Assembly: GCA_035048485.1 (NCBI GenBank)
Contig: CM068586.1
Coordinates: 35,287,063 to 35,351,062 of the forward strand
From: Pteria penguin
Taxonomy: Eukaryota; Mollusca; Bivalvia; Pterioida; Pteriidae
Direction of reading: 5' to 3'
Length of the DNA stretch: 64,000 bases
Shown: piece after piece, positions 1 through 10,668 of the stretch
How positions within the stretch are numbered: the stretch's first letter is position 1
Layout of the letters: every line of letters begins with the position of its first letter
Notes under the pieces: generated by a model
Database searches by the model: none
What the model was told of the DNA's origin: nothing
The model's input: only the letters and a program-made list of their open reading frames with translations
Translations under genes and position numbers: made by a program

Positions 1-497
1 CGACTTTCGAATAAGCTATGAAGCAGTTTAAGTGAATTGTTTGACTTTAACACCTCGTTTGGGATTCCATCTTGACCAACGCATTTTCCAGATTTGGCAT
101 ACAATACTGCATTGACGGTTTCAGCGAATGAAATCGGTTCGTTCATACCACTCGTGTCAATCTCGTTTTCCAAATCATTTTCCATGCATTCAAGTTCTTG
201 TATAATGAACTTGTGTTCCTTGCTTTCCTGAGCATCGTCATTATATAATTCACTGAAGTCATCTTTCCATTTTTGGGGCATGATGCGTACTACGCAATTT
301 GCATCTAAGATATCGAATGGTATTTCTTTATTGACTTGACGTCCAAGTTGTTTAAGTGTCCGCCAGGGGATTTTTACTCTCGGATTCTTTGTTTCATTCA
401 TATACTGTCTCTTAACATGTTTGCATTTACGATCGAAATCTTTCTGCGATTCCTTGTAGATTCTTCGAAGTGTATGTGTGCAGTGCCGAAAATAATG
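1..497 (-). CDS. Partial LINE (non-LTR retrotransposon) reverse transcriptase, runs off the window edge
   Basis: Reading the minus strand from 497 down to 1 gives about 165 uninterrupted codons. The C-terminal half contains FAETVNAVLYAKSGK followed by GQDGIPNEVLK, the pre-RT/RT block found in non-LTR retrotransposon RTs (usual form GPDGIPNEVL). The N-terminal half is basic and helical (RRIYKESQKDFDRKCKHVK), as in the linker between endonuclease and RT. A stop codon lies just upstream at 498-500, so the remainder of the polyprotein is frameshifted or lost on that side. The other end leaves the window open. Clade (CR1, RTE, I or other) cannot be decided from this fragment. LINE identity is fairly sure; activity is unlikely. 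Confidence 0.75.
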
Positions 498-1238
498 TTA
501 AATTCATGGACTTCATGACTTGATTTGCGGATTTCGGTATTTGGAATTACATAGAAACTCGGGGGTAGATACAGAACCTCAACAGCTAGAGGGGGACGTA
601 CACATCTCTCGAGTGGGAAAGTCTGCAGAGCCGAAAGAGCCCATTATGGGAGGGCTTCCCCGAAAAAAATAAAAGGAAAAGTATGTAAGGAAATTGATAG
701 CCTCTTGAGCGTATCTGACTCAGTTTTTCCCTATCCAAAAATATGTAAATGAAACACATAATTCATGTCAATAAATATTGATTTATCACTTGCAGGGATC
801 TAATCCCCCCCCCCCCCCCCCCCCCCCCGATAAAAAAAAAAAAGAAAACAAAAACAAAAACCAAAACAAAAAAAAAACCCCAAACAAACAAATAAATAAA
901 TCGAGGGACGGAAATCTAGCCCGATCAAGGGTCCAGGCTATGATCGTCGGGAAATGATATACATAATTGTAAAAACAACATGCTTTTTTGTCCACTTCAT
1001 TGAAATCAGCGCATGTACCAGAGAATCCTAATGGATCGTAACTGTTTTTCACTGTATCTGCAGCTTCGATAGAGTTTTAACCCGCGATAATTATGAAAAA
1101 TTGAAGCAAATTAGTAGCATATGTAGGGTATTTGGGTTGTTTCTGGCTAGTAATTGACTGAACATGACATCATTTACTTAACAAGTAACCTAGTCGCTCA
1201 CCACATTTCTTCCTGTCCGAAGGAAAGGGACGTGCAAT
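498..1238. other. Non-coding stretch with a poly-C and A-rich tract
   Basis: No gene is seen. It holds a run of about 23 C (806-828) followed by an A-rich simple sequence to about 900. The part next to 498 may be the decayed continuation of the LINE, but no motif was recognised in it. Confidence 0.6.
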
Positions 1239-1407
1239 AATACACCGATCCACTATAGTCAAATGTTTCCTACTTTAGAGCAAAATACGATTATGATGAC
1301 GTCACGCAAGGTTGGACAAGTCGGACATTTGATTATGACGTCATAACCATAACGATCAAAAGTCCGCCAAATATCGCTTTCTATACTCTAAGGTGGATCG
1401 GTGTATT
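1239..1407. mobile_element. MITE with 15-bp perfect terminal inverted repeats
   Basis: The left end aatacaccgatccac (1239-1253) is exactly the reverse complement of 1393-1407. The 169-bp interior has two TGACGTCA-type palindromes and no coding capacity. It resembles in layout the elements at 27062-27216 and 46877-47024, which also carry a pair of TGACGTCA sites and a 'tccgacaaa'-like core. A non-autonomous DNA transposon is the simplest reading. No clear target-site duplication was found. Confidence 0.65.
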
Positions 1408-1436
1408 GAATCCGCACTTGAATCCCTGAAGTATAA

Positions 1437-2120
1437 ATAAGTTTTAACTTCTCCCCTTATTATTGTGAAATATCTAAATGTGGGACCAATAATTGCAAAA
1501 CTTGCAACATCTTTATTACAGGCAATTCTTTTACGAGTAATTTAACCAAACATACCTTTCATACGCATAGTTTTGACCATTTGAATTGTAAGAGTTCAAA
1601 TATTGTATACGGTATTGAGTGTTCACTCTGTGGATTAATATATATTGGAGAGACAAAGGGACAACTCAGTACAAGAGTGTCAGGTCACAGGTCCAATATA
1701 AATTGTGGCGAAAACCAATTACTCTATCGCCACTTCAACCAGCCTGACCACTCTATTCTCTCAACGAAAATTAGAATTATAGAAAAAATATATTACCCCA
1801 CAAACAATGTCAATTTGATCACTCCTTTTCGTCGAAAAAGAGAAGAATACTGGATAAGACGTCTGGGCACTGCTTCGCCCTATGGATGCAATGACAATAT
1901 TAGTAGTATTGGTAACCTAACTAGTCCTGCGTGTCAATCAGTTAACGTACTCGGTTTATTCAACAAAAGCCAGAGGAGGCATCGAAGTCATGGTACACGC
2001 AAATACAACAAACCTGAAATACATAATATTTCCTTTGATGCTCTTTTGCCATTCATAAATACACCTTTGGGCCTTCATCACATTCCTACAAAACTTTATT
2101 CTATTTCACTCAGAAAATAA
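1437..2120 (+). pseudogene. Naiad N1 zinc finger and GIY-YIG endonuclease domain
   Basis: About 227 codons are open from the stop just before 1437. The Cys-rich N-terminus reads CEISKCGTNNCKTC, followed by an H-rich segment (KHTFHTHSFDH), matching the CCHH-type finger of PLE endonucleases. Then comes IVYGIECSLCGLIYIGET, where the GIY and YIG motifs are clear, the catalytic-type Arg in RVSGHR, and further on KREEYWIRRLGTASPYG with the conserved Glu and the typical PLE end. Endonuclease of this family nicks DNA to prime reverse transcription. No confident Met start is visible, and the frame ends at 2118-2120 before the linker, so the polyprotein is broken here. This is the best-preserved endonuclease in the window. 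Confidence 0.85.
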
Positions 2121-2126
2121 AACGAG

Positions 2127-3770
2127 TTGTCCAGACACCGTATATATACTGATATAAGCTCTGCAGAGTATCGACTAGATGGCATTATTATGAACATATC
2201 GACCGCTAGACTTTTTCGTCCCGTCAAGTCAGATATATCTATGGAAAAATCTAATCGCCCTTTCAACAAAATTAAATTTGCAAATAAAGGCATTGATTAT
2301 TTAAATTTTGGTCAAATTTTAAATCATAAGTTTGTTTTAGAGAAATACCTCCATATTTCAAAAACAAAGATCCGCCATGTATTTCCTATAGCTACACACC
2401 ATCAGTTGTATCCAAAATTTATAATTACAAAAGGTTTCTACAGTGTCTTCATCTTAGCAATTCTGCATGCCATCCTCAATCGTGTGCATGTTCCTCATCT
2501 AATTTTGTATATTCTCCTTGTGGCCATGTCATTACTGGTGATCTTGATATTGTTAAAAAACTAAATTAAGAGAACTTTTACTTAAAGGTCCAAAATACAG
2601 AGAACCCAGATCATTCATATGCAGCCAAAATTTTGAGAATATTATGAACTGCTGCGAGGAATATGCCACACGATGGGCAAAAAGAGAAGAAGTACAGGTC
2701 GACACTTTTTCGGAATGGATAAAATCTATTGAAGTACTACTGAGATCAAAAATTAAAAAATTACAAGGCTCTGTAAACACCAAATTAAATCTGGCCTTCA
2801 CAGATATTGCGAAACATTATATTCCAGAAGTGGAATTAATCAAATGTGGATCCTTAAGAATTCAAAAGAGTTGTTAGAACATCTAAAATCAAAAAGTTTT
2901 ACTAAAATTTACTCCATCAAGTTTTTTGACTTTTCGACTCTTTACACAACGATCCCTCATCAGAAATTAAAAGACAGATTAGCGGAAATTATTCAAAATG
3001 CATTTAATTACTAGTAAAAATCGAAGACGCAAATTCAAATATATAGTTATAGGCCACGATAAAACTTACTTTGTTAGGGAAAATTCTGATTCCAAAAATA
3101 AATACACTGAAGCAGCTGTCATTCAAATGTTGAACTTTCTTATCGATAACATTTTTGTGGTGTTTGGAGGAAAGTTTTTTCAACAAATTGTCGGCATTCC
3201 AATGGGCACTAACTGTGCTCCGCTTCTGGCTAACATATTCCTTTATTCAAACGAAGCAAGGAAAAAAGCAATTGGCTCTTGGCTTCAATTTTACATACAG
3301 ATATATAGATGACTTGCTTTCAATTAATAATCCTTCATTCGCGGATTACCTTAGCGTCAACTATCCAAGTGAACTGGAGGTCAAAGAAACCACAGAAAGT
3401 AGTAATTCTAATTCGTATTTAGATTTCATGTTGTCTTTCGACATTAATGGTCAATTGAACACCTCGCACTATGACAAACGTGACGATTTCAATTTCGCTA
3501 TCACAAACTTTCCTTTCATAAGTAGCAACATTCCGTCATCGCCCGCATACTGCGTATTAATATCTCAGTTAATACGTTATTTCAGAGCATGGTCAAATTA
3601 CAATGACTTTGTTCTAGGGCTAGGCGACTTTCAGTTAAGCTGCTCAACCAGGGTTATATATGTGCTAGACTAGCAAGGTCGCTTAGGACTAGGCTACGGT
3701 CGTTACGAGACTCTTATTACTCCATATGATGGCTTGTTATCCAGACTTTTAAATGATATTCTGGCCTGAG
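2127..3770 (+). pseudogene. Naiad N1 CxC linker and reverse transcriptase, frameshifted and deleted
   Basis: The linker (2127-2564) begins MEKSNRPFNKIKFANKGIDYL-like and contains Cys-Ala-Cys in the frame of 2483-2491, the CxC signature between endonuclease and RT in N-terminal-endonuclease PLEs. RT follows in several frames: FFDFSTLYTTIPHQKL (~2925-2975), QQIVGIPMGTNCAPLLANIF (~3180-3240) and Y-I-D-D (3302-3313), then DKRDDFNFAITNFPFISSN (~3470-3525) in the thumb-side region. The PADK-type first RT block present in N2 and N3 is missing: sequence jumps at about 2783 from the linker end straight to the part that in N2 lies near 17660. No active protein is possible. Confidence 0.85.
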
Positions 3771-4078
3771 ACCTATTCCGATCATTTTACACAGATTTGA
3801 CACCTTCTATACTAGAGGGTTACCTACTTTGACTTCTCCATATATAAATACATATGGAATTTACACCATTTGATTCTTTCTACTGGATATATGTTGCTAG
3901 CAAGCAGGAGGTGCTCACTCTCCCCTGGCACCTGATCTCACTCCATCACAGGAGTTTACATATGCTCAAGTAGACATATTTTGTTATTTTCCACTTGTTT
4001 TTCGTTTTCACTGATTTTGTATGTCCTCTGGTTTCATGATATTTAGACTTATAGTTTGGATTTATCAATCATCTTTAC

Positions 4079-5250
4079 ATTTCCCAACTTCCTCTTTTTT
4101 GACAATCGCTTAAGTGTTGAGTAAAGATGGGTATAAATATCTAAAACCAACATGGAATCGAAAGTTCGAATGTTCACAAGATGATCTAAGCTGTTAATAG
4201 CGTCCAGGTTGTGTCTGAAATGCGAAATTTAAATGGACAATATCAAAGCATTACCTTGTGCCAATTATAGTAGCACGGAGGGTGAACAATCCTATGTAAT
4301 TCAGAGATTGGTTCTTAAGAATTTATGACAAAACTAAATCTAATTCTATATAAAAATACGAAAAAGCGCAACTTTTTGCAACCCTCTCCTTCTCTCTGTA
4401 TCACTTTCATACGAATTTTAAAGTCACATGCACATTAGATCTACAATGTTTGAATTTCCATTCGTGCTTGGCTTTACAATTATGCCAGCCGCCGTCAGAG
4501 ATCTTTTGTTTGGACATCAAAATTTTATTAAAGGGGAATAATTCAATATTCCATGTAGATTTTTTACCATTTTTACCACATCTTGTGAAAAGCTGTAGAT
4601 CTAAAGATTAAAAAAAGGAAAAATAAATGAACAAGCCAGGGACTTAGGAAGATTTTCAGAGTATATATAAAGGAAGGTCTTCCGTGACATCACGAACGAT
4701 CTTAAAAACAACAACAAAAGAAATCAGAGCTAACTAGATAGATTAAACTCACGTATTTCTTTTTTATGTATATTATAGCAAATAGCAATGTATATGGGTG
4801 TGCTTAAACATCAAAACATTTTTTATTTTTTATTTTATTTTACTTGTCTTTTCGGAATTTCCAGTCACCCAATAATAATTTCCAAATATGTTTTATTATA
4901 AGGTATATATATTCTATATTTTTTATATACATATATAAATAGCTCAAACACAAAGACTTACAAACAAAAGAAATACTGTTAAATCATTCACTAGGAATGT
5001 CAGTTCGTTATGAATATTTCTATATGAAATGCATTTGATTTTCTCCACGTTTACTTTGACAGTGTGAGAAAAAAAATCCCTTATGTTGACATACGACATG
5101 CACGAACAAGGTTTCAGTACGATCTTTCAGTGCATATGTACATCAATAATATGTGTTGGTACCACTAATTGTTCATTTTGATACACATGAGGTTTCAGTA
5201 TATTCCAATACAACTGTATAAATAAGAATGCTTTTAAAGTTGTATACATC
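4079..5250. other. AT-rich spacer, no feature seen
   Basis: AT-rich sequence between Naiad N1 and a dispersed 90-bp repeat. No coding region, RNA gene or repeat was recognised. Confidence 0.5.
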
Positions 5251-5340
5251 TGTTTTAGAGACAGATATAAATAGTTTAAGGTTCATTAAGTGTCTATAGC
5301 ACAGCAGAAAACTCTTTTTTGAAATAAGAAACCTAGAGGA
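5251..5340 (+). repeat. Dispersed 90-bp repeat, copy 1
   Basis: This segment, beginning tgttttagagacagatataa, recurs at 8038-8127 in the same orientation with a single difference seen by eye. The near-identity suggests a recent duplication or a young repeat family. No function is evident. Confidence 0.8.
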
Positions 5341-7087
5341 TATAGCGTATCGATATTTTTCATATAACTTTATCTCATAAACAAGAGTACACTAGGTCTA
5401 ATTATATTAGGAAATTTCAATATGTTAAGCACAAATTCTTCAACATTAGTTGCTATAATCTAACTTTATGTACGTATTATATGGATTGTTTGGGGACTTT
5501 ATTTTGTTACTGTTCAGAGCGGAAAAACGCTGGAGTTACAGCAGTTTGCAGTTTGGATAGACGACGGCTTAGAGAACTGATTACATTACCTTCCAAAAAT
5601 GGGAAATCAAAAGTGAAATCAAACGGAAGAAATTCAACCATACTCTACTGAAGATGTTTTGAAGAGGTACGGTTGACATTATAACGAACACTTGCTTGGA
5701 TAAAAACTGACTCCGTAAACAAATTTCTGATTAATAGTATCCTTATTGCTGACAATCTTCACATCACTTTTTTAAAATATAAAACACAATTATTTAAGTC
5801 CATATTAATGATAATTCAGCTCCTAGCTCAAAGTAAATAGACACGAAAACCACGCAAAGTAAGCTATATCAATTACGTAGGACACCATCGTTGATGCGAT
5901 ACGCATTACGGGAAATGTCATGTGATATCCTACAGTGGCGGATCCAGAATTTTCGAAAAGAGGGGGGGGGCGCACGTTCTGCCATTTTTGGCGCCCAATC
6001 TGGAGTTTTACTTGTAGATATGTGGCGAAATGGGCGGGCGCACTTTCTTAAATAACTCTGTCCAATCAAGCGTACAATACTGACTTTTTTGTTTAAGTTA
6101 TTTGTTGAACACACAAAACATCTTTTCGAAAATGCAATTGATGATGGAATTAAAATCAGTATTTGGTAAGAAATAAAAATAAATAAATAAAGGAATAAGA
6201 GATAATAATAATAATAATTAAAAAAACAGCCTGACATAATAAGGATATAAATTTCTATGCGATGCATCAGGCCGATGTTTTAGTCATTTACGTGACATAG
6301 TCGTGGAGTGACTTAGATCAATAATCAATCAATATTTATCAAAGTATTTCTAGTGTTTGAAAAGCGGTTTTGATCTAAACAATCCTTTAATGTAACATCA
6401 TAAGAAACGTGCATAAATTTGAAAATGGCCTGGGATAACATAGAAACACTTAGTACTCGAATTCGAAGTGTCTCCGAATCACGTGGAATATTTCAGTTTG
6501 AAAATCATTCTAACAACAAGGAATCGACTTGGAATTACATGAAATTTGATTTTAGGATCTATCTGTCTACTTTTAAGATGTACCTTACTAATTACAGCTA
6601 TACAGTTTTGGATGAATGCAATTAATTCGCCGTTAACATCACAAAAGATCATGCATTTTATCATTTCACCAATGCAGTTCTACTTCTGAGGAATGTCATA
6701 AAAATAATTGCTTTTATTGTAGGCATCAGGACCCTTTTTATTATATCAATCTGTTTCTAACAATACTTCTAACAATATAAAGAAAGTGCGAAGCATTACT
6801 GCTTAAAACTCAAATAACTGGAAAATGTCAGATTAATCTCCCAGTAATGAACTGCAGGCAAAATAAGCAGGTAAGAAGAGTGCAATATTCTTGCAACACA
6901 ATAGACAATTAGATGTAAGTGGTGATGTCATGTAACGACAAAGGAAGTGTAAGACTGTAAAATAATTTCACAAATGAAACATCAATATTGCTGTTATTTT
7001 GAGGATGTTTTTAAAAAGATAAAACAATGAATTTTTCAGTTTTATTTTACTGGCATCGTTAATTTTACAAGATAAGGCGATATTTTA
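5341..7087. other. Mostly featureless AT-rich stretch with a 'gcggatccag' repeat fragment
   Basis: No gene is seen. At about 5934-6046 there is a fragment beginning tggcggatccagaattttcg with a G run. It is related to the ends of the TIR element at 37482-37674 and to 33282-33315, and is probably a truncated member of the same family. The rest is AT-rich with no recognised structure. Confidence 0.5.
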
Positions 7088-7318
7088 GGTGCCGCCAGTA
7101 CAGAAAACGTAAAGAAAATTTACATTATAAAATTTACTCAACAAGTAAAGAACGAAGAAATACCGAAGGGTTAACCTTATCTCGTAGTCCATGGAATAAA
7201 AGGACAAATGAGAACCCCAATTAAGGACCAGATGCTCGGGAGGAGTAAACGCCCCCTGGTTGCGGGAATCAGAAATAAATTGATGTTGTACTTGACCATT
7301 CTGGCTCAACTATTCTCG
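7088..7318 (-). mobile_element. Naiad 3' tail fragment (subfamily 2), minus strand
   Basis: On the minus strand this matches the post-RT region of N3 (about 12680-12830) and N4 (about 63040-63190). Shared landmarks are a 'gggga/cgctta/cctcc' block, an 'attggggttc' block and 'ccatggactacgagat'. It contains no RT motifs. A 5'-truncated insertion is the likely origin. Confidence 0.65.
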
Positions 7319-7497
7319 AGCTCATGATCTCATCTCTAGTTGCCAGTAATCAAAGATGTTTGGTTGAGTGTTAAATTGATATTACATTAAATACAATAAA
7401 AATACAAGCCGATGATATATTTTAGGACTGACTTCGTAAATAATAAAAATATCTAAGTCATTTATGGAGAAAGCGAGGTATATAATAGATTTGGCAA

Positions 7498-7663
7498 GAC
7501 TGTTTGAGAGCTATCGTGTTTCATTCGTCGCATTCAATATTTAATGTAAAAATTAGCATTCCAACTAACGTCATGATTTTCGGTAGGAAATTCAAAATGT
7601 TACATTTATCCCGGTTAACATATGTTACATCTGATGAATAAAAATTCTGTGCAACAAAATATC
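7498..7663 (+). repeat. Repeat block A, first copy
   Basis: The block beginning gactgtttgagagctatcg recurs almost unchanged at 8828-8993. It stands alone here, without block B. See the tandem structure at 8519-9325. Confidence 0.85.
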
Positions 7664-8037
7664 TTTACGTTTGACACGAGTAATATTCACCTAGAAATCT
7701 AACAAAATAGATATATTGGCAGATGAACCTACATTCTATTTCACTTTACTCTATTATCGGTCTTATACAATAAATGTACATATGTGGCATACTTTGTCGT
7801 ATTTATATTTATTTTATTTAATGTTTTAGAAATGTGATTTGAATTATTAAACATTACATTCAGAATATTTCTTTTCGGCTATCTATTCTTTCGATGTTTT
7901 GAATTGTGTGCAATCCTACATTCACATTACCACACGAACATCATCTAGTTATTTAATCAGACTTATGTATGTTATAATGTACCTTATAATTACATGATAA
8001 CATATAATAATATCCAGCATAACTTTTCCTAATTACA

Positions 8038-8127
8038 TGTTTTAGAGACAGATATAAATAGTTTAAGGTTCATTAAGTGTCTATAGCACAACAGAAAACT
8101 CTTTTTTGAAATAAGAAACCTAGAGGA
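8038..8127 (+). repeat. Dispersed 90-bp repeat, copy 2
   Basis: Near-identical to 5251-5340 in the same orientation; only one substitution was seen (caacag against cagcag). Confidence 0.8.
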
Positions 8128-8518
8128 AAATGCATACAGTTAATTACTCTGTTAGCTCAAATGTCAAAAGCAAGCGTAAGCTAAGGTGAACAATTAAGTT
8201 ACTGCTTTGGAATGAATGAAGTCGCTAATGAGGGATCATAATTCCATTAGTTTACACAAAAGCTTTTAAGCATGAAGAATACAGTTTGAAATATTTATGT
8301 TTAAGGGTACAAATGTACACACAGACTAGGATAGAAATTCGATAAAATTTAAACCACTATCGGGTTTTGTATTCTCATGAGATACAATGTACATTACATT
8401 ACTGAAAAAAACCAGTCGAATTTACTATATACCCATCATCCTTCCTTATCGCTGACAGTCAGCCTTCCGTTTATTGACGTTTATTTCTCTTCTCCCAAGG
8501 TATCAGGTTGATGTTGGT

Positions 8519-9325
8519 GAAATGATAGCAAGATAGATAATTTTATGTAAATAATGTAAGAGCTAAGAGTATCTAAATTTATGTTCTTATTTGAATTCGA
8601 AAAGATAAGCTGCATAATTGGTGTTTTCAGTAAATTTGTCCTGGATGTTTCTAGATCCTCTTGATTCTAGCCAATTTATGAGTGGAGGAACCAGGAGAAA
8701 GGAACCTCTTAACCAAAACCATAATAGTAAAATAGCTGTAAGATATTGATTTTTTTTTCTGTGTACATTAGATACCAATTGTAAATGTTGTTATTGTACA
8801 AACATGTGGCAACCTTTCTGGACACACGACTGTTTGAGAGCTATCGTGTTTCATTCGTCGCATTCAATATTTAATGTAAAAATTAGCATTCCAACTAACG
8901 TCATGATTTTCGGTAGGAAATTCAAAATGTTACATTTATCCCGGTTAACATATGTTACATCTGATGAATAAAAATTCAGTGCAACAAAATATCAAAATGA
9001 TAGCAAGATGGTTGATCACAACAAAATTTTATGTAAATAATGTAAGAGCTAAGAGTATCTAAATTTATGTTCTTATTTGAATTCGAAAAGATAAAGCTGC
9101 ATAATTGGTGTTTTCAGTAAATTTGTCCTGGATGTTTCTAGATCCTCTTGATTCTAGCCAATTTATGAGTGGAGGAACCAGGAGAAAGGAACCTTTAACC
9201 AAAACCATAATAGTAAAATAGCTGTAAGATATTGAATTTTTTTTTCTGTGTACATTAGATACCAATTGTAAATGTTGTTATTGTACAAACACGTGGCAAC
9301 CTTTCTGGACACACGACTGTTTGAA
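8519..9325 (+). repeat. B-A-B' direct repeat with 478-bp period
   Basis: Block B (8519-8827) and B' (8994-9325) are near-identical direct repeats flanking a copy of block A (8828-8993); equivalent points are 478 bp apart. The first bases of a second A follow B' and then diverge. On the minus strand each B holds an ORF of about 60 codons (8587-8778 and 9065-9265) containing LVPPLINWLESRGSRNIQDK. I do not recognise it. Identical direct blocks around a core are compatible with an LTR-like or pseudo-LTR arrangement, or with a plain tandem duplication. Confidence 0.8.
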
Positions 9326-9336
9326 CATTCCATGTC

Positions 9337-9516
9337 GAATAATTTTATGACTGAAAATTTTAAGTATATATTTCATGTCAACACAAAAACACTGACAAGT
9401 AGACCTTCAGTACAAAAGCAGTGAAAACTAGACTTATGATGCCCTCGGGGACTATCAGTCCACCAGCAGTGACACCGGCCTAGTGGTTATAATTAATATA
9501 GAACATATATACTTGT
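9337..9516 (-). mobile_element. Retrozyme-related fragment without ribozyme
   Basis: The reverse complement matches the interior of the retrozyme monomer at 24597-24745 (shared landmarks: ccactaggcc, cactgctggtggactgatag, gagggcatcataagtctag). It stops exactly before the hammerhead part and has an extra internal segment of about 35 bp that the 24-kb copy lacks. The flank 9517-9904 shows no recognised feature. Confidence 0.7.
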
Positions 9517-9914
9517 ATATTATTGTTATTAAAATCAAAAACGTTAGTGCAGGCTCTAGCAAATCGAACCAATTGGAAAATGTATATACCATATGATAAA
9601 TAATTATAAAGGTAAACACGTATATGAGGTGGAAAAATCAAAAGTTGAAGCTTCACTTGTTTGGTTACTTCTAGAATTAAGTTTATCCAGATTTTTTTAA
9701 ACCAAAATTAACTGATGTTGCTTTTTTAAAAAAACCACATTATAATATTCAATTATAACAGCTGTTCATGCGGAAGTTATGTGTTGAGACAGAATGGTTT
9801 TTGAACAATGACTAGAATTTGATATAAAGTGTGATTTTGGTGGGCATTGTGTAGTTAAGGGAGCCAATACATAGTAAGAAGTTCATATTGATGTTGATTT
9901 TGAAATCGTACATT

Positions 9915-10188
9915 GCCTTCCGGTGTATATTGTTTTTTATTGCACATTTTGTGGAATGATACATGTGGGCAAAACCAAAGGCCTACTCCGGAGTAGAATG
10001 TCTGGTCATAGATTTAATATAAATAATGGGGCGGACATCAACTTCTATATCGCCATTTCAATCAACCAGATCATTTCATTCTGTCCCTGAAAGTACGTAT
10101 TTAAGAGAAAATATACTACTCTACCAACAACCCAAATCTTAGCACTCACTTCAGAAGGAAAAGGGAAGATTACTGCATACGTATAATC
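9915..10188 (+). pseudogene. Naiad N3 GIY-YIG endonuclease remnant
   Basis: One frame reads YIVFYCTFCGMIHVGKTKG followed by RSRMSGHRFNINNG, aligning with YGIECSLCGLIYIGETKG and TRVSGHRSNI of N1. The GIY and YIG tripeptides are both degraded (YIV, HVG) and the frame breaks shortly after. The C-terminal Glu-containing part survives only as a short piece (RRKREDYCI-like, ~10150-10175). Non-functional. Confidence 0.7.
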
Positions 10189-10668
10189 TTGGTCATCTCC
10201 AGTAATAGATTATTTCAAGCCGTCCATTCAGACAGGCCTGTAGACGGCAACGAGAAGCGCCCCTTTCTTAAAGTAGTTTTTGCAAATAAGGGCATTGACG
10301 CACTTAATTTAAGTAACGTTTTAAATCATAAGTCTGTTAAAGATAATATCCCTCCATACTTCAAAATGAGAGAGTCGCCTTGTAATTCTTATAAATATAC
10401 ACTACCAGTTGCTTCCAAAAACTTTAACTATAAACCAAATTTAAAATGTGTAGATCTGAAATACTTTCATAACACAATAGAGTGTTCATGTTCCTCTTCT
10501 GTTCATGTTCTGACAGGAGATCTCCATATTGTTCTCAATGAAAAAATAAGGAATCTTTTAAGTAAATGCCCAAAATATAGAGAATTAAGTAATTTACATG
10601 GCGTCATAATTTTGATATTATTAAGAACTTATGTGAAGAGTATGCCAGACGTTAGGCTAAGAGAGTGA
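10189..10668 (+). pseudogene. Naiad N3 CxC linker segment
   Basis: Open for 159 codons. It begins with the linker's conserved FANKGIDALNLSNVLNHKSV and carries ECSCSSSVHVLTGDLHIV, where Cys-Ser-Cys (codons 10493-10501) is the CxC motif. It ends near RVKV, where N2 reads DEVQVDTLSK. Homology continues past the stop in another frame (LDTLSEWLKK). The stop here is TGA, but the aligned residue in the relatives is Gln, not Cys, so it is a decay stop rather than a selenocysteine codon. Confidence 0.8.

Larger units (their letters stand above)
1437..4078 (+). mobile_element. Naiad-type Penelope-like element N1 (subfamily 1, decayed)
   Basis: Order along the plus strand is zinc finger plus GIY-YIG endonuclease (1437-2120), linker with a CxC motif (2483-2491), RT with YIDD (3302-3313), then a non-coding 3' tail ending at a conserved terminus, tcatctttac (4078). 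Endonuclease in front of RT is the permuted order described for Naiad/Chlamys PLEs; canonical PLEs have the endonuclease at the C-terminus. Compared with N2 it has lost about 390 bp covering the first RT motifs, and it carries several frameshifts. The same 3' terminus recurs at 19041, 25450 and 36002 (all minus strand), which fixes the 3' end. The 5' end is not defined. Confidence 0.85.

Noticed and set aside
7620..7650. CTGATGA word as a hammerhead core in repeat block A
   Set aside because: No GAAA partner, helix II or helix I can be drawn around it.
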